A DNA stretch of 64,000 bases from Nageia nagi. Taxonomy: Eukaryota; Pinophyta. A program made the translations under genes and the position numbers. The stretch lies in assembly GCA_050084985.1 (NCBI GenBank), contig JBITNC010000001.1, forward strand, positions 170,004,001 to 170,068,000. Direction: 5' to 3'. This document shows, piece after piece, positions 39,301-54,300 of the stretch; position 1 is the first letter of the stretch, and every line of letters begins with the position of its first letter. Under the pieces are notes generated by a model. The model saw only the letters and a program-made list of their open reading frames with translations. It was not told the origin of the DNA and did no database searches.

Positions 39301-42300
39301 ACAGCCCCCAAAAGCTGGGGTATGCATCCCCTGTATCCTTGGAATTTTATAATCTAATAATTTATAGATCATTTTACAGCTTACTAAATATGCAATCATC
39401 CTTGGAGTTTCCTAAATATATTTTATAATTTTTTTAATATATTTTTAAATGTCATTTCCTTGCTGTTCCCCAAGCATTTCCTAAAATTCGCCTGCTGTAC
39501 CCAAGCATTTCCTAAAATCGGCCTTTCATCCCCCCTCCTGGAAATGTGTCCCCTTATCCTCTGCCATCCCTATCCCCAAAACAACATGTAACCTTGATTA
39601 AATCAAAGGAACCAAACTATGTGCATTTATAATATAAATTATAAACCCACTGTTGATAAAACTTGCAGTTAGACTCACATTAAACAATGCATTTAGTCAA
39701 ATGTTTTATGAATTATTACTCAGAATAACTGAGAAGTTCTAGGCATGAAAAAATACAATTAGTAGGTTTTACTAGAATTGCTTACAATAGATTGAATTTC
39801 TCATAATGCCAGCATTTTCCCTTTGCAAGAAATGCTTTGAGCAATAAATGTTTTATATGAATTTGGCCCATTTCCCCTGTCCTCCATACATATGCTCCCT
39901 TCAAGGGTAGCCACTTACCAAGATAAAAGAGGATACGGTGAAGAACCTGATGTTGGGTGGTTTTTCTTTCCTACACTAAAGCAGTGAGAAAAACTCCAAC
40001 ACCTCAAGTGAAAGGATGTTACTCCTTCCCGCTATGGGGATTGGTCACTCCAAAGGTTAGCTTCACATAGTTGCGAAAATAAACTCAAGAATTGGCTGAG
40101 ATGTTTGATGTCCTCGTCCAAGAACTTTACAGTAAGCTCCAATCCACACAACATCTCGGAAGTCTTGGCTTTGTTCTCAGCTACACAATGCCCGACTTCG
40201 ACAATCAACCTTTGCATCTCAATCTTCCATGCATGAGCTCTCAACATGTGCATGAGGTAACTTTTGGTCTGATATGTGTTGACATCTTCTGTCATGAGCA
40301 AGCTTTGGAGAATATGTCTAACTTTTGTCACTACCAGGTCTGCCTCCTTGATGGTGGTATCCTCCTCTAGAAACTTAACCTCAAAATCCATCTCTTCAAG
40401 GCTTGTATTAGCCTTGTCATTGATTGTGGAAACCTCCTTCATCACTTCCTGGAAGCAAGTAGCTATCTGATGTATCACACTCAAGTAGAACCAATAGTCT
40501 TCACAAAAGTTGACATCCTCGGTTCTTTGGTTATGGGCAATCTGAAATCTTTCTATAATGGGTCTCCGAGATTCTAAAATTCTGAGGAAGCTGATCCTGT
40601 TGGCCACAATATCCTTTAATTTCTGCTCCTCAAATGAGACCTTCTGTAAAGCACCAATGAATTGCACCACCACTGCCAAAATATCATCAATCACCTCTTG
40701 TTTCACAAAAATCATGCCCTCCTTGAGAGGCTTTATCATTTTGAGTTCCTCGAGAGGTACCCTTGTGGACTCAATCTCTCTAGTCAATCTCCTCTAGGTG
40801 GACAACTCCTTCTTGAGGTTCTTGATTTCTTTTTCTTTTAGCAACCCATCCTTGGCAATTGCCTTCATGTTGGATATGATTGTGTGCTTCCTACCAGCCA
40901 TGCCATTGGGACCTATGTTGATGATCTGATTTATTTGCTTAAGGTCCCCAGGACGTTGTGGGTTGTGTTTGTCAACAATTATGGTTTTGATGTGAACTAC
41001 GTTATCAGTCAAATGCACATAAGTCTGACTCTTACCCAGACAAGTGGAACTCTCTCCAATTTGGTCATTGACCTCATTAATTCCAAACTAATCTCCGACA
41101 TCCATGTTGAAAACATCGAGGCACTCATCCATATGAACGCCCCACTCGTCATTGGGTGATGACTGGTCGATCTCAACAACGGGTTCTTCAGTGATGGTGA
41201 CATTCCTCTTGTAGCTTTTCAAAGGCCTGACCTCCTCTTCCATGTTCTCCTTAGATGCTTGTGATGATTGAGACTGAGATGTCCTCTTCAACTGAGCTCT
41301 TCTTGGGACTGATCCAAAGGTTGAGCTTTTCCCTTTTCTTTGAGAAGTAGAAGGCTCCAAGGAAATGAGCTTTTGGACTCTTTCAAAATTCTCAAGGATT
41401 CTTCTTCTTCTTAAGCATCTGGAATATCATCATGTGAAGTTGTGCTCACTTCCTGTTCATTCTCTTGCTCACCCTCTTGTCCTTCTCCTTGACTATCATC
41501 TAGTTCATACAAGGGGCTAGAGGATGAGGACCCGAATGGTGGGACAACTAGAGATGGGCGTGAAGTTGATCCTCTAGGTGGTCTTTACGAATGTGATGGA
41601 TCTTTTTTTATATTCCTGACGCACCTCACCATCTTATTGGTTTCCACATTTTCTAGCTCTCTCATGTCATGCTCATCTATGGTGTCTCTGACCTGCTATA
41701 CTACCTTCTCAACTAGATTCTTCCATGCATAGAAGCATATTGTCCAACATGTTTTTCAATCATCAAGGGGAACTGGGTAACTCTAGATGTGGATTCTTGT
41801 CATCTCTTCCCTTTCGACTGTGACAACCTCTTGTCAATAATGGCCTCAATAGTCTGTTGTTGCTTCTGAGCATCCTCATGCATCTTAGCACGAATCTTCC
41901 TCATCTCCACCTCACTACTTATATTTTTGAATGGCTCCTCTACTCTAAGTGGCTTATGTTCATACTCCCTCTTCCTCTTCTTCATGTAGAAGCCATGAAT
42001 CCTATGCTTCGAATCAATGAATCCTATGCTTCGGATCATAGTGATCTACGACAGTTATCTTCTTGAAGTGGAATCTCTCCAACTCCTCTCTCATTGAATC
42101 TACATCCGCCCAAGTTCTTCATGTGGTACCCATAGATGACAATTGTTCTAAGATGGTGTCACTTAACACCTTGCTCTGCTTGATCTTCTTTCCCTAGCTA
42201 TCTCATCGATGAAGCCAAAGAATTTCTTTCTAAATTTTGAGGCATCTTCTCTTCCAAGGATTCTAGACAACATCAAAATCATCAACTTCACAGAGGGGTA

Positions 42301-45300
42301 GAACTTGGAGCGAGGGGCGTTGATGAGGCGGCCTTGTTGGTGGCTTGATAACATGCAAGTGACTTTGCTTCACTATACTTGAAATTTCCTTTTGTTGTCC
42401 ATTGAAATTCCCTTTTGATGGCCTCAAGGCTGAAGTCCATGATAACATCCCCCTTGATGTCCCGAAGCACCCTCTCTCCTTTGTGCCAATGTTGGCTCAC
42501 TTCTATGCACAACTCTAGGAAAGGGGCTGTGAATGGGATGAAGGTACAGGTAGAGAGCCTGGAAAAGAACACAATATCTTGCCTCAATACATTGATCTCT
42601 ATGCCACATATCTTCTCTCTCATTTGCATGGGATCTACCTTCTGCCAGATAGTGGCAAACCTATTCTTAGAGAATTTGGCCCCTTGTGGTAGGGCTCTCG
42701 CCTCTCACAAATTGAAATGATGCAATCTTGCCTCAACGTCTCTAAATCTCTCGCAATTTCCTACGTCAAATTGCTTGTGGAAGTAGTCATCATGCTCAAG
42801 TGGATGATGTAAACCTCTGGAGGTGATGCGTTGGTCTTCCAAGGATGCCAAGACCCCAACGTTGATGTGACTTGTCTCCCAACCTCTTGCGCAAGCCTTG
42901 AAAGGTGATGGGACGGATTCGGAATTCAAAATTTGTCTGCTTCCTTCAATTCTAGTGCAAAAGATGAAGAGGTGAATGATTTGAGTTTGTGAAAATGAGC
43001 CCTATCGGCTTGTATTTATAACCAAATTATGTCTCCAAGAAACCCTAGTCGATCATGCATGAGGAGGAATTCATCCTAGCCATCCAAATGGCCGACTTCA
43101 AGATGTGTGCGCGCTCAAAATTTCATTCCTGGCTACCAAAAACCAGACATAGGGGTGAATGGGCTCTTCCAAGATGGGCACATGCCAAGAAAAGACAAGA
43201 TTTTGTCTTTCTAGAGCATGCGCTCAACTTGAGGATGCATGTTCTTTGCTCGTTGATGCTTCTAGCTCCCCCACTCGTCTGTATTGACTTTCATGCTCAT
43301 GATGAGACCTGAATTTGTCCAATTTTGCCCTTGCTAGTGTCCAAACTTGTCAAATTTGATCAACGTAGTCAACCTAGACACCTCCCAATTTAGGCGCATG
43401 TTTCAAAAAGACAAGATTTTGTCTTTTTGAAACGTGCACCCAACTTTCTAGCTCTCCCAGTTTGAGCACATGTCCCAAAAAGCAAGATTTTGTCATTCTA
43501 AGGCATTTACTAGGTTGAAGCTGCCCAAATTGACTGCTTTTCGATGTTCTGCAATCTAGAGTTAGCCAATTTTCTCCATTTTTGCCATCCTAATGTCTCC
43601 TTGGGTCAAGCGCATGCCTCAAGAAGTCAAGATTTTGTCTTTTTAAATCATGTGCCTACCACTTTGGTCATGTTCAAGCTTGATATTGGCTTTGAGGCTC
43701 CATGCCTTAGCCAAATTTTGCCATATGATCGAACTGGGTACCCCTCTGCCTTGAGCGCATACCACCAAAAGACAAGATTTTGTCTTTTTGCTGGGTGCAC
43801 TCACCTCCTGGGTGCTTGGACTTCACTTTCTCGACTTCGAACTCAACCTGGACAGCCTTCCAACTTGAACACATGTTCCTAAAAGACAAGATTTTGTCTT
43901 TCTAAGGCATGCACTAAGCCTGGAAGTGGTCCAATTTGCTCTTCTTAACTTGGATTCCGACTTGGACAAGTCCCAGACCCGAGCGTATGTCCCCGAAAGA
44001 CAAGATTTTGTCTTTCTGAGGCATGCATTGGGCCTGGAAGTGGCCCAGATTCACCTAACTCAACTCCGACTTGACTTGGGTTCCCCTGGCTCGCCCAAAC
44101 TCGACTTAAGATTCTCGGACTTAACCATTTTTTGAAATATTTTGGCTTTTACTCTGACATGACTAAGGCTGGGTGATTTGATAACACTTAGGCTTCGGAA
44201 TGAAGAACGTGATACCCAATTAGGTGGAGTTACGGAGACATAAGACAAAGACCTGATGTTGAACAGACTTAAGTTGCGGTGGATCCCCAAAATCTTGCGA
44301 TATTTGGGTGTGTTGTGTAAGTCACAACACTTGACTCCCTCAATGAAGGCATACAGATCAAAAATTATTATTTTGATTTTACTTTTTAATTTATGAATGC
44401 AGAAGTAAGATAAACTCAATGGAAATTACTTGTTTCTTGGACATGTAGGACCTGAATCTCTTTGAAATACAAAGTAGATACTCAATCAGCTTGATGATGT
44501 AAACCGCATTTGATTTAACATAATTGTTTTGACTTGCGGTGCTAAAATCCCCAAGGGTATATTTTATTTCAGAGCATTGTTGATTTTTTATGTGACAAGA
44601 CAGTGTTGAACGTCAATTTTCAAGCCTGACTCTCTCTAGATAAAATCATTCAAGATGGGGTAATTCTTCTGCACTCAAGTATTCCGTTAATAGTATTTAT
44701 AGAAATGTTATATCATCAATAACACCAGAAAGTATTTTCTGAATAGAAGCAAGAGTATGGTTAAAGAGAGTTCAATGCATCATCACCAAATAAAAATATC
44801 ACTTAGCTGCAGGCAAAGGCCACAATATATTTTAGTTTCACCTGATGGATGCAAACACAAATATCCAAACAGCAAAGCACAAAAATAAAAATAAAAATTA
44901 TCTGCTAAATAAGTACCTGTTGGTCATCGGGAAGAGGATAAACATCCCCAAATATTGTCACTCTTGCATTTGATAGTCCACTCCATCCAGGTATCTATGT
45001 CAAAAACCACTTCCCAACAAATTAAAAAGAAAATTACCAAATCTAACTAAATTACTTTTCAAAAACTAATTCATCTCAATTTTGAACTATTCTTTAGATA
45101 AAAAGAAAACGTCAATGGTGGAGCTACTACAATACCTGCACAACAAGAGTACATCTTGGATCAGCTAACAAATTCCTTGTGTGGATAGCTAATGGTGAGA
45201 AAGAGAATATAGGATCTGCATTGCATTGTAGCTTATAAGGATACATAATACTGAAGATTCTTGGCCTTATAACAAAATATATTCCTTTGATATCTAAAGG

Positions 45301-48300
45301 CACTGCATCAAAATAAAAAATAATTGCATTTTGAATTTCTGTAACTTACGTCCCATAGAATCAGGAGCAAAATCAACTAAAGAACCAAAGGGATATCCTT
45401 TTCTACGATGATGCATTCGAGACATCACAGTGCACAAATGTGCAAAACGAGCCTGCCATGGTTAACAAAAAGACGTTATCAGAACAAAAGGTAAACATGA
45501 TATATGACAAGAACAAAAGCATTTTACAGACATATTATCTTCTACAGATCATAAAATTGTTTAACATATCAGAATAGAAATCTAGCACCAGGGAAAAATA
45601 ATTACAACTCTCTTTTGGCTTAATGACTTCTTCATTTATAGCATTCTCCAACAATAGTTTCATTGACAAAAATTCAATTGACAGAGATGGAAATTATGCT
45701 CAAAGATAAGATTTCCAAAAATGTAATAAATTTAATGTTTTTCACCTGTTCCATAAGGTTACGAACTGCCAAAGCAGGACGAGGCAAGCCATGTGCTGAA
45801 GTTGCACTTTGCACACCACCTGAAATTGGAGTACGGAAAAGACCTGTTCGACTTCCTCCACTGGGGCCACCTGCAAGTGTTGTCATGATACTTTTGCTTT
45901 CACTCTTCTCCCTTTCCTTGCTTCGTTCTTTTGAGCTCATCGCCTAAAAAAGTGACAAACATCCATGCAAAATTGTAATTTCTAACAATTTGAATCTGAG
46001 AAGAGCACATTTTTTAACACGTTTCCTTGTTGCTCATAGAATAACCATAACTTCTAAGATGAATAAGTTGCTCAAATCATTACACCTTTTTCCCATTACA
46101 GGGAAGAGGCTTATAATCTAATGAATGTTTTCTTTCATGTCTACTTGAAAATAGTGTAGCATTTACAATAGATGCTCATATTCCATACCACTTACATCAA
46201 CTGTGATTATTAGATACTCAAAATTCTACTCATTTGCCAAAACAAAATCTAGTTTCCATAAGACTCTATAAAAACAAATTAACCAGCCTTTCCTCAAGTT
46301 ATACAAATAGCAGCTGAGAACATGTAACATAAGTCCCAAAAAGTAAAGTTCTCATAATGTGTTAAGATCCAAAAGGCATGAATTACACTCAACATACCCC
46401 CAAATGAAACACTCGGAAACAGAAAATTTCTTCCACAACTATGCAGTTGTATCAAAAACCATATTCATGTATCCTTTGCTATAGAAGTTTTGCAAGAGAA
46501 GCCTGCACTCTCTTTCTTTCCATTCAGAACAAACTTCAAAGTATGAGAACAAAAATGTGTTCTTAGATAAAAGGATAAAAAGCTAGACATAACTGACAAG
46601 AAACATTGTTCTACACAAGTCACAAATTTTCTCTCTTTCTAAAATGATTTTTTCTATATTTCTATTATGAAAGGTAAAATGGCAGACAAGTTCCAGAAAA
46701 ATCTTTAAAAATATTTCATACGCATTAAATGCAAAGGGCTCTAAACCTAAACATCTCAACCGAAGTCCTCTCTCTATAGACATCTATAAAATTTTCCTCT
46801 TCCCCAAGATAAATATCCAACATTCAAAATGTTTAGTGGTGAAGGAGATACAAGGCAACATCTAATACTATTTCAAGAAAAACGCAGTATGAGATTCGGT
46901 AATGATGAAAAACAAATGGCTAGATCATTCCCTACGAGGCTTAAAGGTGAAGCATTTGATTAGTTTTAAATATATAGATCTCTCCACAGTTTTCAAGAAC
47001 TAGTTGATGCATTTATCAATCACTACAGATATAACATTGAAAAAAACTACATTAGTAGGTATCTATGTGATTCAGCAAAAACCTAATACAAAACTTTAGA
47101 AATATATCCCTAGGTTAAAGAAAATATGACAAAGCATCCACATTCCAATGAAGAATTAGATGTTAATGAGATCTTCACGAATTCTTTGATAAAAATTCTA
47201 AGGCCATATGTATGTGATAATATCAAATTGCCTTTCAGGAGTTTGACTTGAATGATGTTCACCAAGAAAAGTTCTTACTTGAGGTGGAAATAATCAAAAC
47301 ATGGAAACCCTAGCAATGGTTACAATGCTAAAAAACCCTATCCTATAAAGAAAAATAATAATAACACAATGCATGCAACTGAAGGTAGTGATCAACCAAT
47401 TCAACTAACAAGGTCTAAAACTCAAAGAAAGAATAAACCTTTTTTCTCTCTACCACCACAAATAATCCTTAAAGACCTATTTTAAAAATAGTTGATCACA
47501 TTACCTCCAAAAAAAACTCAAGATGGCAACAATACCAATTTAGTTTTGAAACAAATCATAATCTTGTTACCATTAGACTAATGATCATACCACCAACCAA
47601 CGTGCAAGTTCACAATTGAAATTCAATGATTGATCAATGAAGGAATTTATGTTTGCCCAACTACACGATCAGTCAATCATTAAGCTAAACATAAAAGTAA
47701 GAATTTCAATAATACTAAATGATTTATGAGACACAATTTAGATGGTTTGTGTGGACCAACATATTTGGATCACGAGTTACACACACATGCTTGCCAATGA
47801 TCACATCCAGAATACCAACATTCTAGAACACAAAGCTCAGATTGCTAATGTCCTAGCATTCTACATCTAGACTACCAACATTCTAGGACACCTAAGAAAG
47901 ACTGTCGACATTCTAGTACAACAGATCCAAAATTCTCATATCAAATCCAAAACACCCAAATTCAATCACAAACAACAAGTTTTAGACCAATGTAGAATCT
48001 TAGGAGGGGTACAAAGCAATATTTCATAGAAAAGCAGCTCAGGATGACAATGGTAGAATTTCTCAACAAGATCAACACATATCTGTAGATGAGGACAACC
48101 ATGATGCTGACCATGATACACTCTAAATCCCTTCCCATCATTTTGACTCATTCTTCAATGATACAACACTTGATGACCTATATAACCAATTTTCCTACTT
48201 GTTTAATGATGAAATCAAAACAGAATACATCAACTCCCTAACTCACCCAAAATTGAAACATGCAACCTATATGATGAAACTCACAATACTAATAACAATT

Positions 48301-51300
48301 GTGTTCAACAAGAACTTTGTTTAAGCACATGTTGCACTACTATGAGGACATGCTCGCAAGACATGTAATATCACAACTACCACATACAGGCAATAATTGT
48401 GTTCTTCTCCAAACAATGATGCAATTCCTATGTTATACAAACCATTTACCATCAACGATAAACATCATCCACTATTCCACCATAGAAGTTATGTTTCTTA
48501 ATCTTTCTCTTATCTTTTGGATTATCAATTTAAAAACTATTTTGTAACTTAAATTGCATTTCTTGTCTCTTGTCTCATGCATATCTTGTTCATCCCTAAA
48601 TAGATATTTGGTTATCCCAATAATTACTCAATTTATCCCTTGTGGGTGCACATTTTTTCCTTTTTACACTTGATTTTGGATTTTGCTTGCCCTTATGAGG
48701 AGCTCCTCAGCTTTGTCTTTGACTTTCACTGTTTGATTCTGCTCTTGGCTGACCAACGTTTTTCCTTACTTCGTGATTTGCATTGAACTGCTTATTCCTT
48801 TTGGTGGACCCAAGGTTATTGCACAATCAAAGTAATACCAACCCTTTAACAGAGACATTCCATATTAGTGTGTGAATTTTGCAAAAAAGGATAACATATG
48901 GACCCTATTTTTCAATAGCTCCAAATGCACCCACGGGGCAAGGATAGGAATAGTACTCATTTATCCAGAAAATGAGACATTCTCAGTAGCATACAATTCA
49001 TCAACCATAAGCAATAAGGAACTTCAAAAACTAGGGAACATCATGCATCTAAAAAGGTGCTACACTTGATCTTTAGTCATTTACTTAACTATAGCTTTTG
49101 CATTTTCATACTAGTATAGGTTACATTTCTATGTTTCCCAACAACCCAAGACACTGTTTTCCCAAAACATCCACACTCTGAGACCAAGTACCATAGAAAT
49201 GTTCACATTTTGAATCTAGGAATTTTCATTGGTTTATCTTTTGAAAATTTTGAAAAAAATTATTTGTATTCTGAAAACTGCATTTTTGTTTCCATTATCA
49301 TTTGAAAAGTAACAACTGCATCATCAATTTTTGAATTATCATTCTTGCATTATCAATTTCTGAACAATCAATTCTTGAAACTATCATTTGTGAATTATTT
49401 TGTGCTACAATATTGTTTCTAAAATAACAGCTGAAAACTATCATCTCTACATTTATCATTTTTTGCAATATCACTTATGCATTATCACTTTTTGAATTAT
49501 CATACTTTAATCATTTGTTAGATTATCAAATTCTGAATTTTCTACTAATTCACATTGCAAAATTATCAAGTTTTATATATGTTTCATATTTAATCTACTA
49601 CATACTTCATTGCTACTAAAAAAAAGGGGGGTGTACCTTATCACTAGGAATAATTATCATATCCCCCAAACAACCATCTAGGACATGCAACCATGCTCTC
49701 CCAAATAAAAAAAATTCACATTGAACGCCACATCTCAACAAAAGTCTTCACACATAACCCAAAGCAAAAAGAGCAATCAAAACCATTCATTTCGTTTTGG
49801 AAGAATGTACTCATCCAAGCTCTCACCTACCCTTAGCAATATTTGGAGGCAAAAACAAGTCTCCAACCAAATCATGACAAGTTTGATCATTTCATGTTTT
49901 CAATAATTGTTTGTCTATTTTGTACATGTAGTTTTCCACCATCCCTATAGGAGCAACAACAAAACACTTCATCAAATTTTGTTTTCTTTTTATTTTGGAA
50001 TATGGCCTTCAATTCTCTCCCTCAACAATATCCAAAAGGGGAACACAATAGATACTTGAAATTGCATTTTAACTATCTAGAATGAATTTCTTTTTCGATA
50101 GATAATAAAAAAAAGGGTTTTGGGAGGGCTTGTAACCTTTTACAACATCAATATATTTTCAATGTTCCCCAAGTCAAAACAAAACATATCCAAAATGGAG
50201 CTAACACGGTTGTGCAGCTATCCTTGTTCCAAACATACATAATAAAACCAACTAAAGTCCACAACTATATATAACCAAATAAACTATAGGCATTCAAAAT
50301 AAAGTCTTAGGAGATGACCTTCCCCTTAGCACTTCCTAGAGATGGGCTTCCACTTCCCCTTAGCACTTCTTGAGATGATCTTCCAACTTGTCCAATGTCT
50401 TCTCAACATAGAACAAAGAAGCCCTTATTGCTTTAACCCACGTTAGCCCAAAAGATTCTCCTTTAGACTCATGCGGTTTCTTCTTGGGGGTGGAATCAGT
50501 TCAGAGTCCTCCAATACCTCCTCCACCTTCTTCTTACCCTCCTTTACAACAGAATCCTAGATTAAACAGGACGATCTCAACATGGGATTCTTCCTCACCA
50601 AAGGCACCTCTTTCTTAGGCACCAAATCCTCTTCTTGGGCCAAGCCATCCTCCATCAAGATAATGAAATCCTCAACATATGGTTTCTCTTCCTCGTCGTC
50701 CCTAAACTCATCATTCGAGATATCATAATCCAACCCAAGAGAACGCTCAAGTTTGGGTCTTGTCGAAGCCTTGTGGTTGAATAAGGTGCACAACAATTCT
50801 TGGTGACGAGTTCCTATCAGCTTCTCCTATTTAAGATCCAAAGTTGTAATGAGTCGAACTAGGGCTCATCTAGAGTTGTACAATTAATTACCACAAAAAC
50901 TCCAAAATAGATGCAACAAATTACCCCAAGCACAAATTAAAAGTATCCCTATAAGGGGGACATCACACCTCAAGCCTCAGATCTGGGGCAAAATTCTAGT
51001 GCCAACATCTCACCTAGGAATGCAAATACTCAAGAACCAAGCAAATATTCAAGATCTCATGCAAGTATGCCAACATCACACTCCCAAAGACACAACAGCA
51101 TCAAATGTCCTCAAAGTCTAGCAATGGAGGCAAGATCTCAAGCAATAACAAGTAAAGGATTCAATATATCCAATGTAGCAACTAGGAAAACCAAATCACA
51201 TGTAAATAACCCAATTATGCACTCCAGATGCAACGTTGTTAGGATCCCACATCCTAATACTTACTTAAGGATTAGTTAGGCAGTAGTTAGGATTAGTTAC

Positions 51301-54300
51301 TTATTAAGTGAATAGTCATGTCTTTTAATGAATAGTCAATTATGATGACTATAAATATATGTAAGATGGGATAGATAAAGCATCAAGGAAAATATATTAT
51401 CTTCTAAGTTATAATGAAGAAGCCCACTCGAAGTGGCTTGCAATTCATATTGCGATCAATAAAGTATATCTATTCTATTGTCTTGTAAATCAGAAGTTGC
51501 ATCGCTCTATTTTGTTCCTTGCGAATTGATGAATATTTCTTATTTTTTTGTTATTTCAGTTAAAATCTTGTTTATATTTTTGAGGTTCCTAACAAGTGGT
51601 ATTAGAGCTTTGATTTTGGCTACCTGTGGGCAGATTGAAATTGGGCTTTAAAATTTAAAAATAAAAATAAATAAATAAATAAAATAGCAAGTTTGAGATG
51701 GCTGAAAGAAGATCTTAAGATTTCGAAAACTTGCAAAAAGCAGTGCAAGATATATAGAACCAAATGACAATTAATTTCAAAAAGATGAAAACAAGTATGA
51801 ACACCCACATGACAACTCTAGATGCCAAAGTAACAAATCCGAATACCAAATATAATAGTGTGGCGGCTAGTATCAATCATGTTAGCGCAACACTACACAA
51901 TTCGGGCTCAACTCTAGGTTCTAGCTCCCAGCAGTCAATAGGACAATCACCACCTCACCAAAGTTAGCAACAATTTCATCTGGGATTCCAACAAGTTTCC
52001 ATTCTTCCAAGAACTACTAAGCTAGATTTTCCAAGATTTGATGGGGATGATCCAAATGGGTGGATTTACAAGGCCGAACAGTACTTTTCCTTGAATCAAA
52101 TTGTTGACGCTCAAAAGGTGAACATTGCATCATTCCATCTTGAACATGAAGCCATCCAGTGGTACCAGTGGTTTAACAAGACAACTGGCACCCCAACTTG
52201 GGGAGAATTCACAACATAGTTGTTGGTTCAATTTGGTCCAAGTGATTTTGAAGACTTCAAAGGAGCTCCAACAAAATTGAAACAAACAACCTCAGTAAAA
52301 CAATACCAAAATCAATTTGAGAAATTGGCAAATCGCACGTTTGGGCTAAATGACCCTTTTTACAAAAATTGTTTTGTTAGTGGATTGAAGGATGAAAATT
52401 CGAGTGGAGGTCAAGATGTTCAATCCCCAAACCATGATGGATGCTATCACATTAGCAAAATTAGCAAAAGATAAATTCAATGCTCAACGACATCAAGGAA
52501 GGCAACCTTTTGAGAGGCCACATAACACCTCAAATACCCCAATTGCCCAAAATACCCCAAAACAAAATCGACCACTACAAGTCAAGAGATTGAATCTAGA
52601 AGAAATGAAGGAGCGAAGGGAAAAGGGACTCTGCTATAATTGCAATGAGAAGTATGGCCCAAACCATGTTGTACCACACAAAAATTGATTTGTTAAATGC
52701 AGATGCTTTTTGTGATGACAACAATGAGGAAACCCCTAAAATCTCCTTCAATGCTCTCGCAAGAATTTCTTCTCCACAAACCATGAAGGTGGAGGGTCAC
52801 TTCAAAAAACAAACTCTCATTGTGTTACTCGACCCAGGAAGTACACACAAGTTCATTGATCCTCGAGTAGCAAGAGACGTCAATTGCTACATACATCTGA
52901 CTAATAACTTTGAAGTCATGATCGGTAATGGGGGGGAAATAGCATGCGGGCACATGTTGCAATATCAAACTCAACATGGGCAATTACATATTAAAAAGTG
53001 ACATGTATGCCTTACCCTTAGGCAAATGTGACATTGTCTTAAGGGCATAGTGGTTGAAAACATTGGGACCAACATTATGGGATTTTGCGGAATTATGGAT
53101 GCAATTCACAGTCAGAGGATAGGAATATACACTCAAGAGATTACAGGCAACACCATCACAAGTAGTAGGCTCTCATCACATTGAAAAGATCATTCACTGA
53201 AGTGGAAAAGGAATGATGGCACAATTATTCTCTATCCAATCAACTGAACAAGAACCGGATGATCCAGAAGAATTGCAACAACTATTGGTCCAACATGAAG
53301 GTGTCCTTGAAGAACTAGAGGGACTACCTCCCCATCGCCTCATCATCATGCTATACAGTTGATTCTAGATAATCAGCCACCAAATATCAGACCATATCGC
53401 TACCCCTGTTTGCAAAAAAATGAAATTGAGAAATTGGTCCATGAAATGTTGGAGGCAGGAGTTATCCAACCTAGTGTAAGCTCATATTCTTCCCCAGTAT
53501 TGTTGGTCCACAAAAAGGAATGGCTCATGGCGGATGTGCATAGATTTCAAGGCCCTTAACAAGATCAACGTGAAGGATAAGTTCCCTATTCCAATCATTG
53601 ATGAATTGTTGGATGAATAACATGGACTAAATATTTTTCAAAATTGGATTTGCGATCAGGATATCACCAAATTAAACTCAGAGGAGGATATACTGAAAAC
53701 ATCATGAAGGTCACTATGAGTTCTTGGTTATCCGTTCGGTCTCACTAACACACCATCACTAAAGTTCTTATCCAACGGTGTGGCTTGGCACCTAAGGATG
53801 CGACGTGGGAGATAGCGCATCAACTTCAACAAGAGTTTCCCAATTTTAAACTTTGAGGACAAAGCTTAATTCCAAGAGGGGTGGCATGTTAGGATCCCAC
53901 ATCCTAACACTTACTCAAAGATTAGTTAGGCAGTAGTCAGGATTAGTTAGGACAACTTATTAAGTGAATAGTCATGTCTTTTAATGAATAGTCACTTATG
54001 ATGATTATAAATATATGTAATATTGGATAGATAAAGCATGAAGGAAAATATATTATCTTCAAAGTTATAAGGAGGAAGCCCCCTCAAAGTGGCCTGCGAT
54101 TCATATTACGATCAATAAATATTTCTATTCTATTATCTTGTTAATCGGGAATTGCATTACTCTATTTTGTTACTTGCGAATTGTTAAATATTTCATATTT
54201 TGTTACTATTTTGGTTAAAATTTTGTTTATATTTTTGCGGTTCCTAACAAACATCCAAGCAATTAGAGACAATCACTATGAAATGACAAGTAAATAACAG

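Larger units (their letters stand above)
51237..54249 (+). mobile_element. Ty3-type LTR retrotransposon, internally deleted
   Basis: LTRs 51237-51594 and 53887-54249, both TGTTAGGATCCCAC...GGTTCCTAACA. Target duplication AACGT (51232-51236) / AACAT (54250-54254), one base different. Primer site TGGTATTAGAGC at 51597 and purine tract AAGAGGGGTGG before 53887. Internal order: gag, zinc knuckle, protease, start of reverse transcriptase, then a jump to a short C-terminal tail. RNase H and integrase are missing. It sits inside the solo LTR 50845-55368, in host intron 1, antisense to the gene. Confidence 0.9.

Noticed and set aside
43544-43882. 112-codon plus ORF through the hairpin block
   Set aside because: It reads repeat DNA (QDFVFL units from the hairpin) and is antisense to the local promoter; no known domain.
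43191-44015. CRISPR-like array
   Set aside because: Repeats are regular palindromes, but spacing varies from 70 to 216 bp, spacers are related to each other, and the sequence is plant nuclear DNA.
45663-45947. 94-codon plus ORF
   Set aside because: Shadow of exon 2 of the split-barrel gene on the other strand.
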